A stretch of DNA of 64,000 nucleotides from an uncultured bacterium (GCA_905214715.1 CAJMMT010000003.1:62001-126000); one strand, 5' to 3'. Shown: positions 27,577 through 38,743, counted from the first letter of the stretch. Made by a program: numbers and translations. The notes: a model not told the origin generated them from the sequence alone.

Positions 27577-27584
27577 CAAAGCTA
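27577..27584 (-). promoter_or_regulatory. -7 box TAGCTTTG for the XRE-ATPase operon
   Basis: CAAAGCTA on the plus strand is an exact minus-strand TAnnTTTG. It would start transcription near 27570, just upstream of the extended XRE frame. A second match, TATATTTG, lies at 27628-27635. Confidence 0.45.
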
Positions 27585-27635
27585 CTGCTTTAAATTGAGA
27601 TTAAAGAATAAATCCCAATGGATATGTCAAATATA

Positions 27636-28042
27636 GTGTGATTTTATCAAAAACAAGGTGCTTTTGTGCTCAAAATAGCCTGTTCATACTTTTTGTCTCT
27701 ACAGTATCCACCTTATATTCGATGGGGATGGTTTGTACCCACCTCATCAATGACCATCGAAAAACTATGATTGCAATGAAAGAAGAAAAGACATACCTCC
27801 TTTGACCATCCATCATCATATATTCCCCGACTGTTTCCCTTCATATATAGCCATTAAAGCAAAGTCATCAATCCAAGCCTATACAAACAGATGAGGTGCT
27901 TTCAAAGTACACAATCCCCGTAACACACTTGACTTTGTACCTCTTATACAAAAAAACACATACATAATCGTACCAACTATTGGATACGATCCCGAAGCTT
28001 ATAAATAAAAACCAACGTCGATCCAGGTCCATCAGCGCGAAT
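27636..28042. other. Gene-free AT-rich intergenic region
   Basis: I see no reading frame with coding character, no RNA and no strong hairpin in this stretch between the XRE promoter and the HAD gene. No convincing terminator follows the HAD gene. Confidence 0.5.
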
Positions 28043-28765
28043 TTATTCGCTGCGTTCCAGAATTGCCGGGAGGTCGGATATGGAATCGATTGTCATTGAC
28101 GCGGCGTAGGGGAACTCTTTAGGCTGCTGGGGGAAAATATTGGTATCGTCAACATCTCTTATACATACGGTATTCCAGCCAAGCAGATTGGGCCAGCGGA
28201 AATCTTTTTCAGGATTATCTCCTACATACCAGAATCTTCTTGCTTCCGGGAAAAGGTGCACCATTGCTTCGAAACTCTCAGGGCTGTTCTTGTCCCTACC
28301 CTGTTCCTCCGATATGAAGATTGCATCGGGAGCGAAATACTCATCGAGCGACAATGCCTTTATTTTTTCTCTCTGAGTTATACTCCTACCATCGGTTATA
28401 AGTCCCATTCTGACTCCTTTCCGCCTTAGTCTTTCCAATACGTCGCGGGCTCCTGATGTCAGTTTATAACCGTTATCGGGCACATGGGCTCTGCATGCCC
28501 TGACCAATTCAGGCATGATTGCGGCAACCTCCCCTCCCTTTGATTCAAGCCACCGTTCAAGCGAGTCGTAATGGGGCTTCCTGCGATTCAGGGCTTCATC
28601 CATTACCACTACAACCTCCGCAGTATCGCCAAGACCGGAATAAAAACGCGAAAGCCAGTCTGCCGCGAACCTGAATCCGGAACGGCAATATAGCCGTTCC
28701 GAGGCAAGCGTGTCATCAAGATCAAATACTACAACATCACCTCTGTATGTGAAATCCTGAGCCAT
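28043..28765 (-). CDS. HAD superfamily hydrolase (predicted phosphatase)
   Basis: This 240-residue cytoplasmic protein has the HAD motif I DLDDT in VVFDLDDTLASE (about residues 11-22), a helical cap, the motif II region MGLITDGRSITQREK, and motif III-IV in FWYVGDNPEKDFRWPNLLG. The nucleophile is the first Asp of motif I. The substrate is unknown; sugar- or nucleotide-phosphate hydrolysis is usual. It lies 7 bp downstream of the DUF1460 gene on the same strand, forming a two-gene operon. Confidence 0.88.
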   Translation of the reverse strand: MAQDFTYRGDVVVFDLDDTLASERLYCRSGFRFAADWLSRFYSGLGDTAEVVVVMDEALNRRKPHYDSLERWLESKGGEVAAIMPELVRACRAHVPDNGYKLTSGARDVLERLRRKGVRMGLITDGRSITQREKIKALSLDEYFAPDAIFISEEQGRDKNSPESFEAMVHLFPEARRFWYVGDNPEKDFRWPNLLGWNTVCIRDVDDTNIFPQQPKEFPYAASMTIDSISDLPAILERSE

Positions 28766-28772
28766 AGACTGT

Positions 28773-29654
28773 TCAATTGCTTTCCGGAAGACGGAAGACC
28801 CTTACACCCATAATCCGCTTCACATTTCTTTTAAAATATTTGTCAAGGGGCAATTCTTCGCGACACACCTTTCCTTCGCCGGGAGAAACATGGAGCAGAT
28901 AGCACTCTCCGTTATCTTTGGTTACAAAACCGATATCACGGCTGTCAAGGTCATTTTCGGTGCTGTATATCACCAGAATATCTCCATCGGCAAGCCCTTC
29001 CTTAACAGGACGCTTGGTAAACGAGTTGATAGGGAGAAACCTGAGCGGATACTGTACGTATCCCATCTCCATACGTCTTACACGGTCATAAAGAGCGGAG
29101 TCTTTCAAAACGGCATAGTCATCACGGTTATGCGTTACATAATCTATGGTCTTGAATTTCTCGTGAAGTATCTGGTTGAAATTACCCGATACCTCCTGCA
29201 GATTACGTCTGAAAAGGTTGTCGTTCAGCCAGTCGGCAGGAAAAAGGAAATGGGCCATCCAATCCTCTGTCTCTTTTCCCTTCCGACGCGCGACATCTGC
29301 ATACTCCTTACTCAACATCATTATGTCGGAGTCATCACGAGAGACGGTATTGTTAAATGCCAATACCGTATTTACAAACTGCAAGGGGTCAACTTCGCAT
29401 AGACGTATGGCGACGTTGCCATTTGCAGAAGCAGCCGCCTCCACCTTTGAAGCCGCCGGTATTCCTGCGAGCATTTCGGCTATCGCCACATTGCGCTCCC
29501 CTTTGGCCATACCGGCGAGCCGGCTGTCAGAGAGAACAGAAACCGCTTTTAAAGAATCGTTCTGGCAATGAAATGTCTGCGAATAGGTAATAGATGTAAA
29601 TCCAAAAAATGAGAGTGCCAATATCGAGGCGACTCTCGATACTTTACTTAACAT
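28773..29654 (-). CDS. DUF1460 family secreted protein, apparently lacking catalytic residues
   Basis: The start at 29654 is chosen because a TAAATTTG promoter box ends 5 bp upstream and the product then begins with a proper signal peptide (MLSKVSRVASILALSFFGFT, cleavage near TYSQ); an in-frame ATG lies at 29711. The 293-residue protein ends YFKRNVKRIMGVRVFRL, typical of DUF1460, a papain-like amidase family. As I recall the family, the catalytic Cys sits in VDCxTFVE and a His in a DxSHxG segment; here these read VDPLQFVN (Pro90) and DSRDIGF (Asp240). It may be a non-catalytic wall-binding relative. Confidence 0.75.
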   Translation of the reverse strand: MLSKVSRVASILALSFFGFTSITYSQTFHCQNDSLKAVSVLSDSRLAGMAKGERNVAIAEMLAGIPAASKVEAAASANGNVAIRLCEVDPLQFVNTVLAFNNTVSRDDSDIMMLSKEYADVARRKGKETEDWMAHFLFPADWLNDNLFRRNLQEVSGNFNQILHEKFKTIDYVTHNRDDYAVLKDSALYDRVRRMEMGYVQYPLRFLPINSFTKRPVKEGLADGDILVIYSTENDLDSRDIGFVTKDNGECYLLHVSPGEGKVCREELPLDKYFKRNVKRIMGVRVFRLPESN

Positions 29655-29659
29655 GACTG

Positions 29660-29667
29660 CAAATTTA
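29660..29667 (-). promoter_or_regulatory. -7 box TAAATTTG for the DUF1460-HAD operon
   Basis: CAAATTTA on the plus strand reads TAAATTTG on the minus strand, 5 bp from the ATG at 29654. It decides the start codon and suggests a leaderless mRNA. Confidence 0.5.
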
Positions 29668-29717
29668 ATCAACCCACGCCGCTTTGCAAAATCAGGAATC
29701 ATTAAAATCAAAAATAG

Positions 29718-29748
29718 CAGTCCCGCTCCGAGACTCGGAACGGGACTG
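29718..29748 (-). terminator. Intrinsic terminator after asd
   Basis: CAGTCCCG (29718-29725) pairs with CGGGACTG (29741-29748), with an inner TCCGA/TCGGA pairing. On the minus strand it is followed by CTATTTTTG. Confidence 0.85.
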
Positions 29749-29780
29749 TCATTATCGTAAATCGTAGGGCTTTACTTGCT

Positions 29781-30800
29781 TCATTTGCTGAATTTGGGGT
29801 CGTTTTTCAATAGCCATTTGGCTATCTGCACGGCATTAAGAGCCGCCCCTTTCTTTATCTGGTCTCCTACAACCCAGAAGCTCAGACCACAATCGTCTGC
29901 GATGTCTCGACGAATACGACCCACGAACACCGGATCGGCGTTCGCCTTGTCAAGAGGCATCGGATAGATCTTACCGGCAGGATTATCTTCCACGACGAGT
30001 CCGGGCGCATTCTCGAACGCCTTGCGCACCTCAGCAAGATCAATAGTTTTTTCTGTCTCAACCCAAATAGCTTCGCTATGGGCACGCATTACCGGGACAC
30101 GCACACAAGTGGCAGACACACGGATATCCGGAGAATGCATTATCTTGCGGGTCTCGTTAAACATCTTCATCTCCTCCTTGGTATAATCATTATCCTGAAA
30201 TACATCGATATGAGGTATAACGTTATACGCAAGCTGATATGCGAACTTCTCTACGGTAGGCTTCTTCCCTTCGGCAATCTCGGAATACTGAGTGCGCAGC
30301 TCCTCCATTGCAGCATGTCCGGCACCCGATGCCGCCTGATATGTCGCCACTCTCACGCGCTTGATCCGCGACAGATCATCTATAGGCTTTAACGCCACGA
30401 CCATCTGGATAGTGGTACAGTTCGGATTCCCGATTATATTGCGCGGACGGTCAAGGGCATCGGAAGCATTGACCTCGGGGACAACCAACGGTACATCATT
30501 GTCCATCCGGAAAGCTGATGAATTATCTATCATCAGCGTGCCGTGGCGCGTTATGGTATCGGCAAATTCTTTTGAGGTTCCTGCACCGGCCGAGGTAAAC
30601 GCAATATCCACACCCGAGAAATCGGAATCATGAGTAAGCTCCTCAACCATGTATTCCTTACCGCAGAACTCGATAAGGCTTCCCGCAGAACGCTTTGAGC
30701 CAAATAGACGCAAATTGTCTATAGGGAATTTCTGCTCTGCCAGCACACGCAGGAACTCATGTCCCACGGCTCCGCTGGCTCCTACAATGGCAATGTTCAT
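29781..30800 (-). CDS. asd: Aspartate-semialdehyde dehydrogenase
   Basis: This 339-residue NADPH-dependent enzyme reduces aspartyl phosphate to the semialdehyde for lysine (and so diaminopimelate), threonine and methionine synthesis. The N-terminal Rossmann motif is [13 protein letters not shown], the catalytic Cys128 lies in [10 protein letters not shown], and the substrate-binding region [12 protein letters not shown] and the C-terminal GRIRRD segment are present. Length is normal. It follows fabD with a 9-bp gap, making a two-gene unit that ends at a strong terminator. Confidence 0.97.
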   Translation of the reverse strand: MNIAIVGASGAVGHEFLRVLAEQKFPIDNLRLFGSKRSAGSLIEFCGKEYMVEELTHDSDFSGVDIAFTSAGAGTSKEFADTITRHGTLMIDNSSAFRMDNDVPLVVPEVNASDALDRPRNIIGNPNCTTIQMVVALKPIDDLSRIKRVRVATYQAASGAGHAAMEELRTQYSEIAEGKKPTVEKFAYQLAYNVIPHIDVFQDNDYTKEEMKMFNETRKIMHSPDIRVSATCVRVPVMRAHSEAIWVETEKTIDLAEVRKAFENAPGLVVEDNPAGKIYPMPLDKANADPVFVGRIRRDIADDCGLSFWVVGDQIKKGAALNAVQIAKWLLKNDPKFSK

Positions 30801-30809
30801 TGTCTGTGA

Positions 30810-31691
30810 TTACTGCTTGCCGGATGTGGCTACTCCGCGGTTGATTTTCTTGACAAGACCCTGAAGCACCGCACCCGGGCCGAGTTCTATGAACTCATCC
30901 GCACCATCGGCGATCATAGCCTCGACACACTGTGTCCAGCGCACGGGAGCGGTAAGCTGCTTTATAAGATTCGCCTTGATTTCCTCAGGGTCAGTGTGAG
31001 GTTTCGCGTCTACGTTCTGATAAACGGGACACACGGGAGTCTGGAAGCTCGCAGCCACGATAGCCTCGGCCAACTCTTCCTGGGCAGGCATCATGAGAGG
31101 ACTGTGGAAAGCACCCCCCACTTTCAGTTTCATGGCGCGCTTGGCACCTGCGGCCAACATCTTTTCGCAAGCCTTGTCCACACCTTCTATCGTACCCGAA
31201 ATAACAACCTGACCGGGACAGTTATAGTTGGCGGGAGCCACAATCTCGTCTTCGACCTCAGCGCAGAGTTCCTCGACCTTCTCGTTGGGAAGGGCGAGAA
31301 CGGCTGCCATAGTGGAGGGTTTGATTTCGCAAGCCTTCTGCATGGCATGGGCGCGTTTGGAAACAAGCTTCAGGCCCTCTTCAAAACTGAGAGCTCCGGC
31401 AGCTACGAGAGCCGAGAATTCACCAAGGCTGTGGCCGGCCACCATGTCGGGTTTGAATTCGTCGCCGAGAGATTTCGCGAGAATGACGCTGTGAAGGAAT
31501 ATGGCGGGCTGTGTCACTTTCGTCTGACGCAAATCCTCCTCGGTGCCTTCAAACATAAGGTCGGTGATTCGGAATCCGAGCACCTCGTTGGCTTTCTCGA
31601 ACATGGCCTTGGCTTCGGGATTATTGTCATAAAGGTCTTTGCCCATACCAACGAACTGGGCACCCTGACCCGGGAAAACATATGCTTTCAT
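30810..31691 (-). CDS. fabD: Malonyl-CoA:ACP transacylase
   Basis: This 293-residue enzyme transfers malonyl from CoA to acyl carrier protein in fatty-acid synthesis. The start at 31691 gives the conserved MKAYVFPGQGAQFVGMGKDL; an in-frame ATG at 31748 would add a non-homologous extension. The nucleophile elbow GHSLGEFSALV carries the catalytic Ser, and the catalytic His lies in GGAFHSPLM. It is co-directional with asd downstream and is separated from eno by a hairpin at 31721-31748. Confidence 0.96.
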   Translation of the reverse strand: MKAYVFPGQGAQFVGMGKDLYDNNPEAKAMFEKANEVLGFRITDLMFEGTEEDLRQTKVTQPAIFLHSVILAKSLGDEFKPDMVAGHSLGEFSALVAAGALSFEEGLKLVSKRAHAMQKACEIKPSTMAAVLALPNEKVEELCAEVEDEIVAPANYNCPGQVVISGTIEGVDKACEKMLAAGAKRAMKLKVGGAFHSPLMMPAQEELAEAIVAASFQTPVCPVYQNVDAKPHTDPEEIKANLIKQLTAPVRWTQCVEAMIADGADEFIELGPGAVLQGLVKKINRGVATSGKQ

Positions 31692-31720
31692 ATACAGTCT
31701 TGATATTCGTGTTAGGTTAA

Positions 31721-31748
31721 ATGGCCCCGCCCGCAGGGGCGAGGCCAT
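31721..31748 (-). terminator. Hairpin after eno, probable terminator
   Basis: ATGGCC (31721-31726) pairs with GGCCAT (31743-31748), and inner CGCCC pairs with GGGCG. The following minus-strand sequence is only weakly T-rich, so readthrough into fabD is possible. Confidence 0.6.
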
Positions 31749-31795
31749 CTACAATTATCTGTGTGATTTACTTGCCGGATAAATCCGGCATACAA

Positions 31796-33100
<1,305 letters not shown>

Positions 33101-33176
33101 TTATAGTATTTGTATTTACCTTTTGGGAAGCCCGTCTATGTCTTGATTTTTATATCGGGCTCTATTTTTATCGTTG

Positions 33177-33184
33177 CAAAGTTA
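33177..33184 (-). promoter_or_regulatory. -7 box TAACTTTG for eno
   Basis: CAAAGTTA on the plus strand is an exact minus-strand TAnnTTTG. It would give a leader of about 85 nt. Confidence 0.45.
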
Positions 33185-33300
33185 ACAAAAAAAGGTCGGT
33201 TACTCACAATTTCAGGACCCTTTTATATCCATTATTTCCACTATTTAACTATTTTTTCAACTCTTCCGCAGGCCTATTTGCAATTCCCCCCTTTCTTGCG

Positions 33301-33308
33301 TATCTTTG
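33301..33308 (+). promoter_or_regulatory. -7 box TATCTTTG before the helicase gene
   Basis: This exact TAnnTTTG match ends 5 bp before the ATG at 33314. It argues that the upstream part of the open frame is not translated. Confidence 0.5.
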
Positions 33309-33313
33309 TTTTC

Positions 33314-34810
33314 ATGACAGCCACAGATCTTGCCATGCTTACCGTATCTGAACTGGGATTCGAGCCTCTCGCTTCGCAGACACTCGCCATAAACATGCTA
33401 TCGGCGTTTGTCGTAGGCCACCTGCCCGATGATGTGTTCATACTCAACGGATATGCGGGCACCGGTAAAACGTCTGTCGTGGGCGCACTTGTGCGTGCCC
33501 TCACACGTTCAAAGATAAACACAGTGATACTCGCGCCCACCGGACGCGCAGCCAAAGTAGCCGGTCAGACAGCCGGATGCCGGGCCTCCACAATCCACCG
33601 ACGCATTTACCACCCGGTAGGATCGGGGCCTTCAACCAAAATAGAACTTAGCCCCAATCACGCCAAAGACACTGTTTTCATAGTAGACGAAGCTTCGCTT
33701 ATTACCGATACACGCGACAACCGCTCGGTTCTGGCCCACCTTGTAAGGCATGTATATACCTCGGGCGAACGGTGCGCGATGATTCTTGTGGGCGACAGAG
33801 CCCAGCTCCCACCCGTTGGGCAAGACAACTCTCCGGCCATGAATCACGACCGACTCAGAGAACTCGGATTGAATCCAGTAGAAGCGACTCTCGGAGTTAC
33901 GGTAAGACAGGCCGCGGAAAGCGGTATACTTCACAACGCCACAATAGTACGCCACGCCATAACATCATATAAATGCGAGCCTCCCACTCCTAAACCTACC
34001 GCCGACATTTTCAACTCTCCGGTTTTCAAACAGATGGGCAAGTCCCCCCCTCTACCCGGGATTGCCGCTGAGCCCCCGGCCATAACCATACCACAACTCG
34101 AGCTGCGGGGATTCGACGACATTCGGGCCATACCCTCTACCGAATTGGCTGATTATCTTTCCTCGTCATGGGCATCGGCAGGAGAAGAGGAAACTCTGAT
34201 CATTACCAGATCGAACATACGGGCCAACCGTTACAACATGCACATACGCAACATGGTGATGTATGCCGAGGAGCCTCTGCAACAGGGAGACCGTCTTGTG
34301 ATATGCAAGAACGATTATTTCTGGAAAGCTCGCAATAGCCAACAAGGATTTATTTCCAACGGTGAGACAGCGATTGTAAAATGGGTAGGACGCACTGAGA
34401 AGATGTATGGACGGTATTTTACGGAAACCGAGCTTTTCTTTCCGGGAGACGGCTCCACAATAGGCGCCATGCTGATGTTGCGGTCTCTTATGGCGGAAGG
34501 ACCTTCGATACCACACTCCGAGATGGAACGCCTCTTCCAGATTGTATGCAATGAACAAGAGGGAGGCACTCACGAAAAAATAATGGCAGCCGCCAACGAC
34601 CCGTATTACAATGCCTTGCAGGCAAAATACGCCTATTGCGTAACTTGCCATAAGGCACAGGGCGGTCAATGGAAGCATGTATATATCGATATGGGAGGAA
34701 TAGCCCCGGAAGCTATGGATATCTCGTTTCTACGATGGCTATATACGGCCATGACCCGCGCTACCGAAAGACTATATCTTATCAATCCGACGCTTAAGAC
34801 TGACCTTTAA
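33314..34810 (+). CDS. RecD-like ATP-dependent DNA helicase (UvrD/TraA superfamily 1)
   Basis: The frame is open back to an ATG at 33110, but the promoter box at 33301-33308 and the lack of homology-like sequence there put the start at 33314 (MTATDLAMLTVSELGFEP). The 498-residue protein has Walker A GYAGTGKTSV (about residue 50), motif Ia IILAPTGRAAKVA-like sequence, Walker B VFIVDEASLI, GDRAQLPPVG (motif III), and C-terminal motifs V/VI in AYCVTCHKAQGGQWKHVYID and WLYTAMTRATERLYL. It resembles a stand-alone RecD2-type helicase but is shorter. It probably acts in DNA repair or replication. Confidence 0.88.
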   Translation: MTATDLAMLTVSELGFEPLASQTLAINMLSAFVVGHLPDDVFILNGYAGTGKTSVVGALVRALTRSKINTVILAPTGRAAKVAGQTAGCRASTIHRRIYHPVGSGPSTKIELSPNHAKDTVFIVDEASLITDTRDNRSVLAHLVRHVYTSGERCAMILVGDRAQLPPVGQDNSPAMNHDRLRELGLNPVEATLGVTVRQAAESGILHNATIVRHAITSYKCEPPTPKPTADIFNSPVFKQMGKSPPLPGIAAEPPAITIPQLELRGFDDIRAIPSTELADYLSSSWASAGEEETLIITRSNIRANRYNMHIRNMVMYAEEPLQQGDRLVICKNDYFWKARNSQQGFISNGETAIVKWVGRTEKMYGRYFTETELFFPGDGSTIGAMLMLRSLMAEGPSIPHSEMERLFQIVCNEQEGGTHEKIMAAANDPYYNALQAKYAYCVTCHKAQGGQWKHVYIDMGGIAPEAMDISFLRWLYTAMTRATERLYLINPTLKTDL

Positions 34811-34840
34811 ATTTATTAGTACAATTAAATTTATAAACGA

Positions 34841-34881
34841 CTGTCCCGCAGACTTCGCCCATAAGCGAATCTGCGGGACAG
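34841..34881. terminator. Bidirectional terminator
   Basis: CTGTCCCGCAGA (34841-34852) pairs with 34870-34881, with an inner TTCGC/GCGAA helix. It lies between the convergent helicase and Omp28-like genes. Confidence 0.88.
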
Positions 34882-34912
34882 CTGTTTAAGAATATTCTTT
34901 ATCAGATTTAAA

Positions 34913-36847
34913 TCAGAAGATTACCTTTCGGCTCTTGCCATCTTTAAGTTCTATGTATACCTCTCCTGCCACAGGATTGGATACCTTAATACCCTGAAGG
35001 TTGTAATATTCGACATCTCCGTTACGAGCAGCTGCAATCGCTTCCACACCCGACAGTTGTTTTACCAGGTCCGCGGTCGTGAAGCGGTCTTCAGCCTGCT
35101 CGCTCATTGGAACGGAAACAGCGTTGACAATCTCGCATGATTCCTGATTTACAAGGAAAGCCACCACCGATAGGTTCGCAGCCTTGATCGCCGGCGATAC
35201 GACAGTCTTTTTACCTTTTATTTCGCGTTCCTCGAAAGTATCGGGAATCGGAATATTGTAACTGAATCTGTGGGTCTCACCGCATACGAGAGTCTTAGGC
35301 ATGCTGTTGTTGATTCCGTTGAAATTCCATATTCCGCGGGCCACATCCTGGAAGCGGACACCCGATACATCATGAGGCAACTTACACCAGCCGTTCATGC
35401 CGCTCGGAATGCGGTCGCCCATGGTATCGAAATAGTTTGTCTGACGCCAATCACGATTGCCGTCGAGCCCAACATTGTTTTCAGTAAGTATAAAGCCTAC
35501 GGCGTGCGGATCTGTCAGAGTCAGGTTGGGCATCACTCTTACGTCGCAGTCAATCGATACGGTATCGGTACCTACAATGTTGAACCGTGCGTCAAGTTCT
35601 ATATCGGCGAAAGTCAGTTTCTGTGCACGCTTATATATGCGGTTGCCAACAGTCTGCTCATTGTTTTTATCGAAAGATGTGTCATAGCCTGAGAAAGCGG
35701 CTATTGATCCCTGACGGTCGACACGTGCCATCGGAGCGGCGGTAAGCCCGAGTTGAGCGGAATAGGCAGTATTCACCATATGGTCTTCAGTTCCACCCGT
35801 TATATGCACTGATACGGGTATTACCATATCTTTCATCTCATCATCGGCCAGCATGCACTCTATGGTATATATGCCGTAGGGGCAGTTGCCACACCATGTT
35901 CCGGTAGACTCTTCAAAAAGTACTCTGTGTTTAGGCACGAAAAGGACACCGGTGGTGTTCCCCTTCATTATTACCGGTTCCGTATCGTCTCCGGTAAGGG
36001 TCAGTTTCCATGTCGAAACCATATCGGCTTCAACATTGGCCGTAAATGTGAAATCTACAGTCTCACCTGCATTGATACGCTTACCTTGCATTGTCTGAGT
36101 TTCAGAACCGGGAGCTTCGAAGGTTAGTGTCCAGTTGTCTATTCCACCGTCCAGAGTACCCTCAAGCTTTCCGGTTACGTCATATGTCCCTGCAAGAACA
36201 TATTCCGGTGATTCCGCCTCTATACCAATATTGTCGAGACGACGTACCAAGACATTGTTTATGCAAAGTATATCTTTATTGTCGTTAAGGTTCGCGAAAT
36301 TGAGGTATATCGTCTTTCCGGCCCAGGGATCCAAATCGAGAGAATATTCGATAAAATCGTTCTCAACATCGTTGAGGCTTTCACCATAAGGCACTTTCTC
36401 GAGATGCATGGTAGGTTCGGTAGGAAGATTGGACGATTCCACCGGTGTCTCGGTTATGAACAACCATAAGTCGCAGAGATTGTTGACATCACGCATGGGT
36501 GCCGACTGGGCCTCGAACGTAAGTGTAAAACCCTTACCGGTAACTTCAATCGGTCTGGAGCAAAGCCAATCGTTGCTCTGACCCGGCGTCTGGTAGATGG
36601 AATGGGACATCATAAAACGGTCTGTAGCCGAGTTGCTGTCCTTCCCCGGCCACCATGGCATGGACACGCCATCTGAATTCATAAACATAGGGTTTATGTT
36701 GGCTGCCGGTGGCAAATGATCAAGTTCCAATACAGTCGGGAAGTTGACGGTCCAATCTCCATCGAAGTTTTCGGAAAAGAGAACCGTATGGGCCGAGGCT
36801 CCGAAAGCCAAGGTAACCAAAGGTATTGTCAAAAGATATTTTTTCAT
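34913..36847 (-). CDS. Omp28-like secreted protein with CxxC thioredoxin-like motif and type IX sorting tail
   Basis: This 644-residue protein has a signal peptide (about 1-19). An N-terminal jelly-roll/adhesin-type module spans about 20-205 (SENFDGDW, then GKTIYLNFANLNDN, then CINNVLVRR). A middle section carries the Omp28-type redox segment LFEESTGTWCGNCPYGIYT near residue 315. The last residues (VEYYNLQGIKVSNPVAGEV, then YIELKDGKSRKVIF) form a short sorting tail of the type IX system. Omp28 proteins are surface-associated in Porphyromonas relatives; a role as adhesin or thiol protein is inferred. The paralogue lies 33 bp upstream. Confidence 0.82.
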   Translation of the reverse strand: MKKYLLTIPLVTLAFGASAHTVLFSENFDGDWTVNFPTVLELDHLPPAANINPMFMNSDGVSMPWWPGKDSNSATDRFMMSHSIYQTPGQSNDWLCSRPIEVTGKGFTLTFEAQSAPMRDVNNLCDLWLFITETPVESSNLPTEPTMHLEKVPYGESLNDVENDFIEYSLDLDPWAGKTIYLNFANLNDNKDILCINNVLVRRLDNIGIEAESPEYVLAGTYDVTGKLEGTLDGGIDNWTLTFEAPGSETQTMQGKRINAGETVDFTFTANVEADMVSTWKLTLTGDDTEPVIMKGNTTGVLFVPKHRVLFEESTGTWCGNCPYGIYTIECMLADDEMKDMVIPVSVHITGGTEDHMVNTAYSAQLGLTAAPMARVDRQGSIAAFSGYDTSFDKNNEQTVGNRIYKRAQKLTFADIELDARFNIVGTDTVSIDCDVRVMPNLTLTDPHAVGFILTENNVGLDGNRDWRQTNYFDTMGDRIPSGMNGWCKLPHDVSGVRFQDVARGIWNFNGINNSMPKTLVCGETHRFSYNIPIPDTFEEREIKGKKTVVSPAIKAANLSVVAFLVNQESCEIVNAVSVPMSEQAEDRFTTADLVKQLSGVEAIAAARNGDVEYYNLQGIKVSNPVAGEVYIELKDGKSRKVIF

Positions 36848-36880
36848 CTGTAATCCGTTGTAATAGGTCAGTTATAAAGA

Positions 36881-38725
36881 TTATTTTACTTTCAAAACTT
36901 CGGTAAAGTCATCGCTGGTTACTCTAATGATTCTCGGAGTACCCTCGCCTTGCGGAACGAGATTTTCACCATCGCCTACTTCCACACGCTCTATCAGCAT
37001 TCCTGAAACAGCATATACCTCCACGATGGCTTTGCCTCCTCCAAGATTCCTGCAATTAAGAGTTCCGTCGTTCCATACGGCATGATGCGCTACCTCGCCG
37101 AATGTCTCACCGACCTTGTTAACTTCCGTCTGCTTCACTTCTGTCTGAGTTGCATTTACTATCTCTCCTGTCTCAGTATCAAGTATGAAAGCCACAACAC
37201 GGCAACCATCCCAGGAATCGGCCACGTCGGGTAACTGAATGTCAAAAGCAAACGGAGTCGCTATGCCGGCCTGTATGACAGACGGTATCATTCCAGGCTT
37301 GGGGTCGAAGCCATACTGGCATTCCGCATTTAGACCGCTGAATATTGCAAGATCGGAAGGGATTTTACTCGGAAGGAAATAATATTGAATGGTAGAGGTC
37401 GTAGTGCAATTGTTTTCCTGATAGAAATCCCTTTCTACTTCATAACGTCGGAATTCATAAGTTATTACATAACACAAGCCATACTTGCCGTCAGAATTGT
37501 CGGCATCGAAGCCGAATTCCGTTTCTCCGCTTATAGTAGCTTTGAAAGAAGATTCCACATCGACAGAAGTAACATCGATGCGTCCGTGGGTAGGAGCGTC
37601 GAAAGCCGGAAGCATTTTGGTTATGCTCTCACCGCTGTATGTATTGTTGCGGTTCGCCATCATTCTCGGCACGTTGAACCATTTCAGATTTGCCCAATAA
37701 GCGTCTTGAGCGAACAGATCATTTATATGTGTCGCGATTACCGCTGCCTGATTACCATAGGTGCGTTCGAGACTCTGCAACTCAAGTATACCCTTCGGAC
37801 AGCTGTTGCACCACATACCGGTGCCTTCATCTATAAGGAGGGTACGTGCATATTCCGAACTCCATACCGTACCTGTAAGCAAGGTTGTCTCTTTGTCTCC
37901 TTCGCGGGCTATCACGGAGTATTCCGATTTTTCATCGGCGGGGAACTCCACCTTGACCTCGACGGGAAGTATCTCTCCGGGCTGCAGAGACTCACCTCCC
38001 CACTGCGCTGAAGTCAACTCCACATCCCCTTTACCTGTTCTGAAAACGAGAGTGACATCTTCGGTAGAGGAGCCGACCGATACAAGGTCGAACGATATGG
38101 TGTTATCCGCAGTGTTGGCAACGAAATGTTTGGTTTTATCCTTGACTTTAAGCGAAGTTATTTCCGGTACACCTGCCCATATATCCGACACAGCCAAAAG
38201 ATAACGGTTCGTACTGTTGCATTCGAATACAATCTGAATCTCCTTATCTTTAAGAGAAGCAAGCGGCAACGCATGATTTGTCCACACATCTTCTTCCTCG
38301 CTTATCTCGGCAAGCAGTACGGGATCTGAATTTTCCGAAGTACGGTAAGAGATACGGTAACTTTCAGGAAAGCCGGGAAGTATGGAACGAGCGCGCCATC
38401 TCAGCAAAGCATTCTCGTCTGCGACAGTGAAGAATGGTGAATAAAACTTGTTGGAAACCGGATTGTCGGTACGTGTGTGCGAAGCCGAGAGGGCCGCGTA
38501 ATCATTTCCCACAGCGGCCACACTCCATGCCTTGGCAAGATCGACCCTTTTATAAAGGGTCGCATTTATCGCATCGCCGTTATATTCATCTACTTTGGTC
38601 GTAGCCGGGAAATTACCGCTCTTGAAATCAGCCTTCCAGTATTGGGTCTGGCCATAGACCGGAAGTATGGCTGCAAAAGCCATCGCCACGCAAACGCCAT
38701 GTAGGGTTATGGTTTTATGAGTCAT
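36881..38725 (-). CDS. Omp28-like secreted protein, paralogue of the downstream gene
   Basis: The start at 38725 gives the signal peptide MTHKTITLHGVCVAMAFAAI (cleavage near VYGQ); an in-frame ATG at 38794 lies beyond the terminator. The 614-residue product repeats the architecture of its neighbour: an N-terminal jelly-roll module, a middle domain with LLIDEGTGMWCNSCPKGIL (CxxC) and a C-terminal type IX sorting-like tail ending DDFTEVLKVK. Between the CxxC sites of the two paralogues only the flanking residues differ. They probably form an operon and may act together at the cell surface. Confidence 0.82.
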   Translation of the reverse strand: MTHKTITLHGVCVAMAFAAILPVYGQTQYWKADFKSGNFPATTKVDEYNGDAINATLYKRVDLAKAWSVAAVGNDYAALSASHTRTDNPVSNKFYSPFFTVADENALLRWRARSILPGFPESYRISYRTSENSDPVLLAEISEEEDVWTNHALPLASLKDKEIQIVFECNSTNRYLLAVSDIWAGVPEITSLKVKDKTKHFVANTADNTISFDLVSVGSSTEDVTLVFRTGKGDVELTSAQWGGESLQPGEILPVEVKVEFPADEKSEYSVIAREGDKETTLLTGTVWSSEYARTLLIDEGTGMWCNSCPKGILELQSLERTYGNQAAVIATHINDLFAQDAYWANLKWFNVPRMMANRNNTYSGESITKMLPAFDAPTHGRIDVTSVDVESSFKATISGETEFGFDADNSDGKYGLCYVITYEFRRYEVERDFYQENNCTTTSTIQYYFLPSKIPSDLAIFSGLNAECQYGFDPKPGMIPSVIQAGIATPFAFDIQLPDVADSWDGCRVVAFILDTETGEIVNATQTEVKQTEVNKVGETFGEVAHHAVWNDGTLNCRNLGGGKAIVEVYAVSGMLIERVEVGDGENLVPQGEGTPRIIRVTSDDFTEVLKVK

Positions 38726-38743
38726 CTTGATTTTATATAAATA

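Noticed and set aside
33110..33313. N-terminal extension of the helicase
   Set aside because: A TAnnTTTG promoter box lies inside it, 5 bp before a good ATG, and the extension is hydrophobic with no helicase features.
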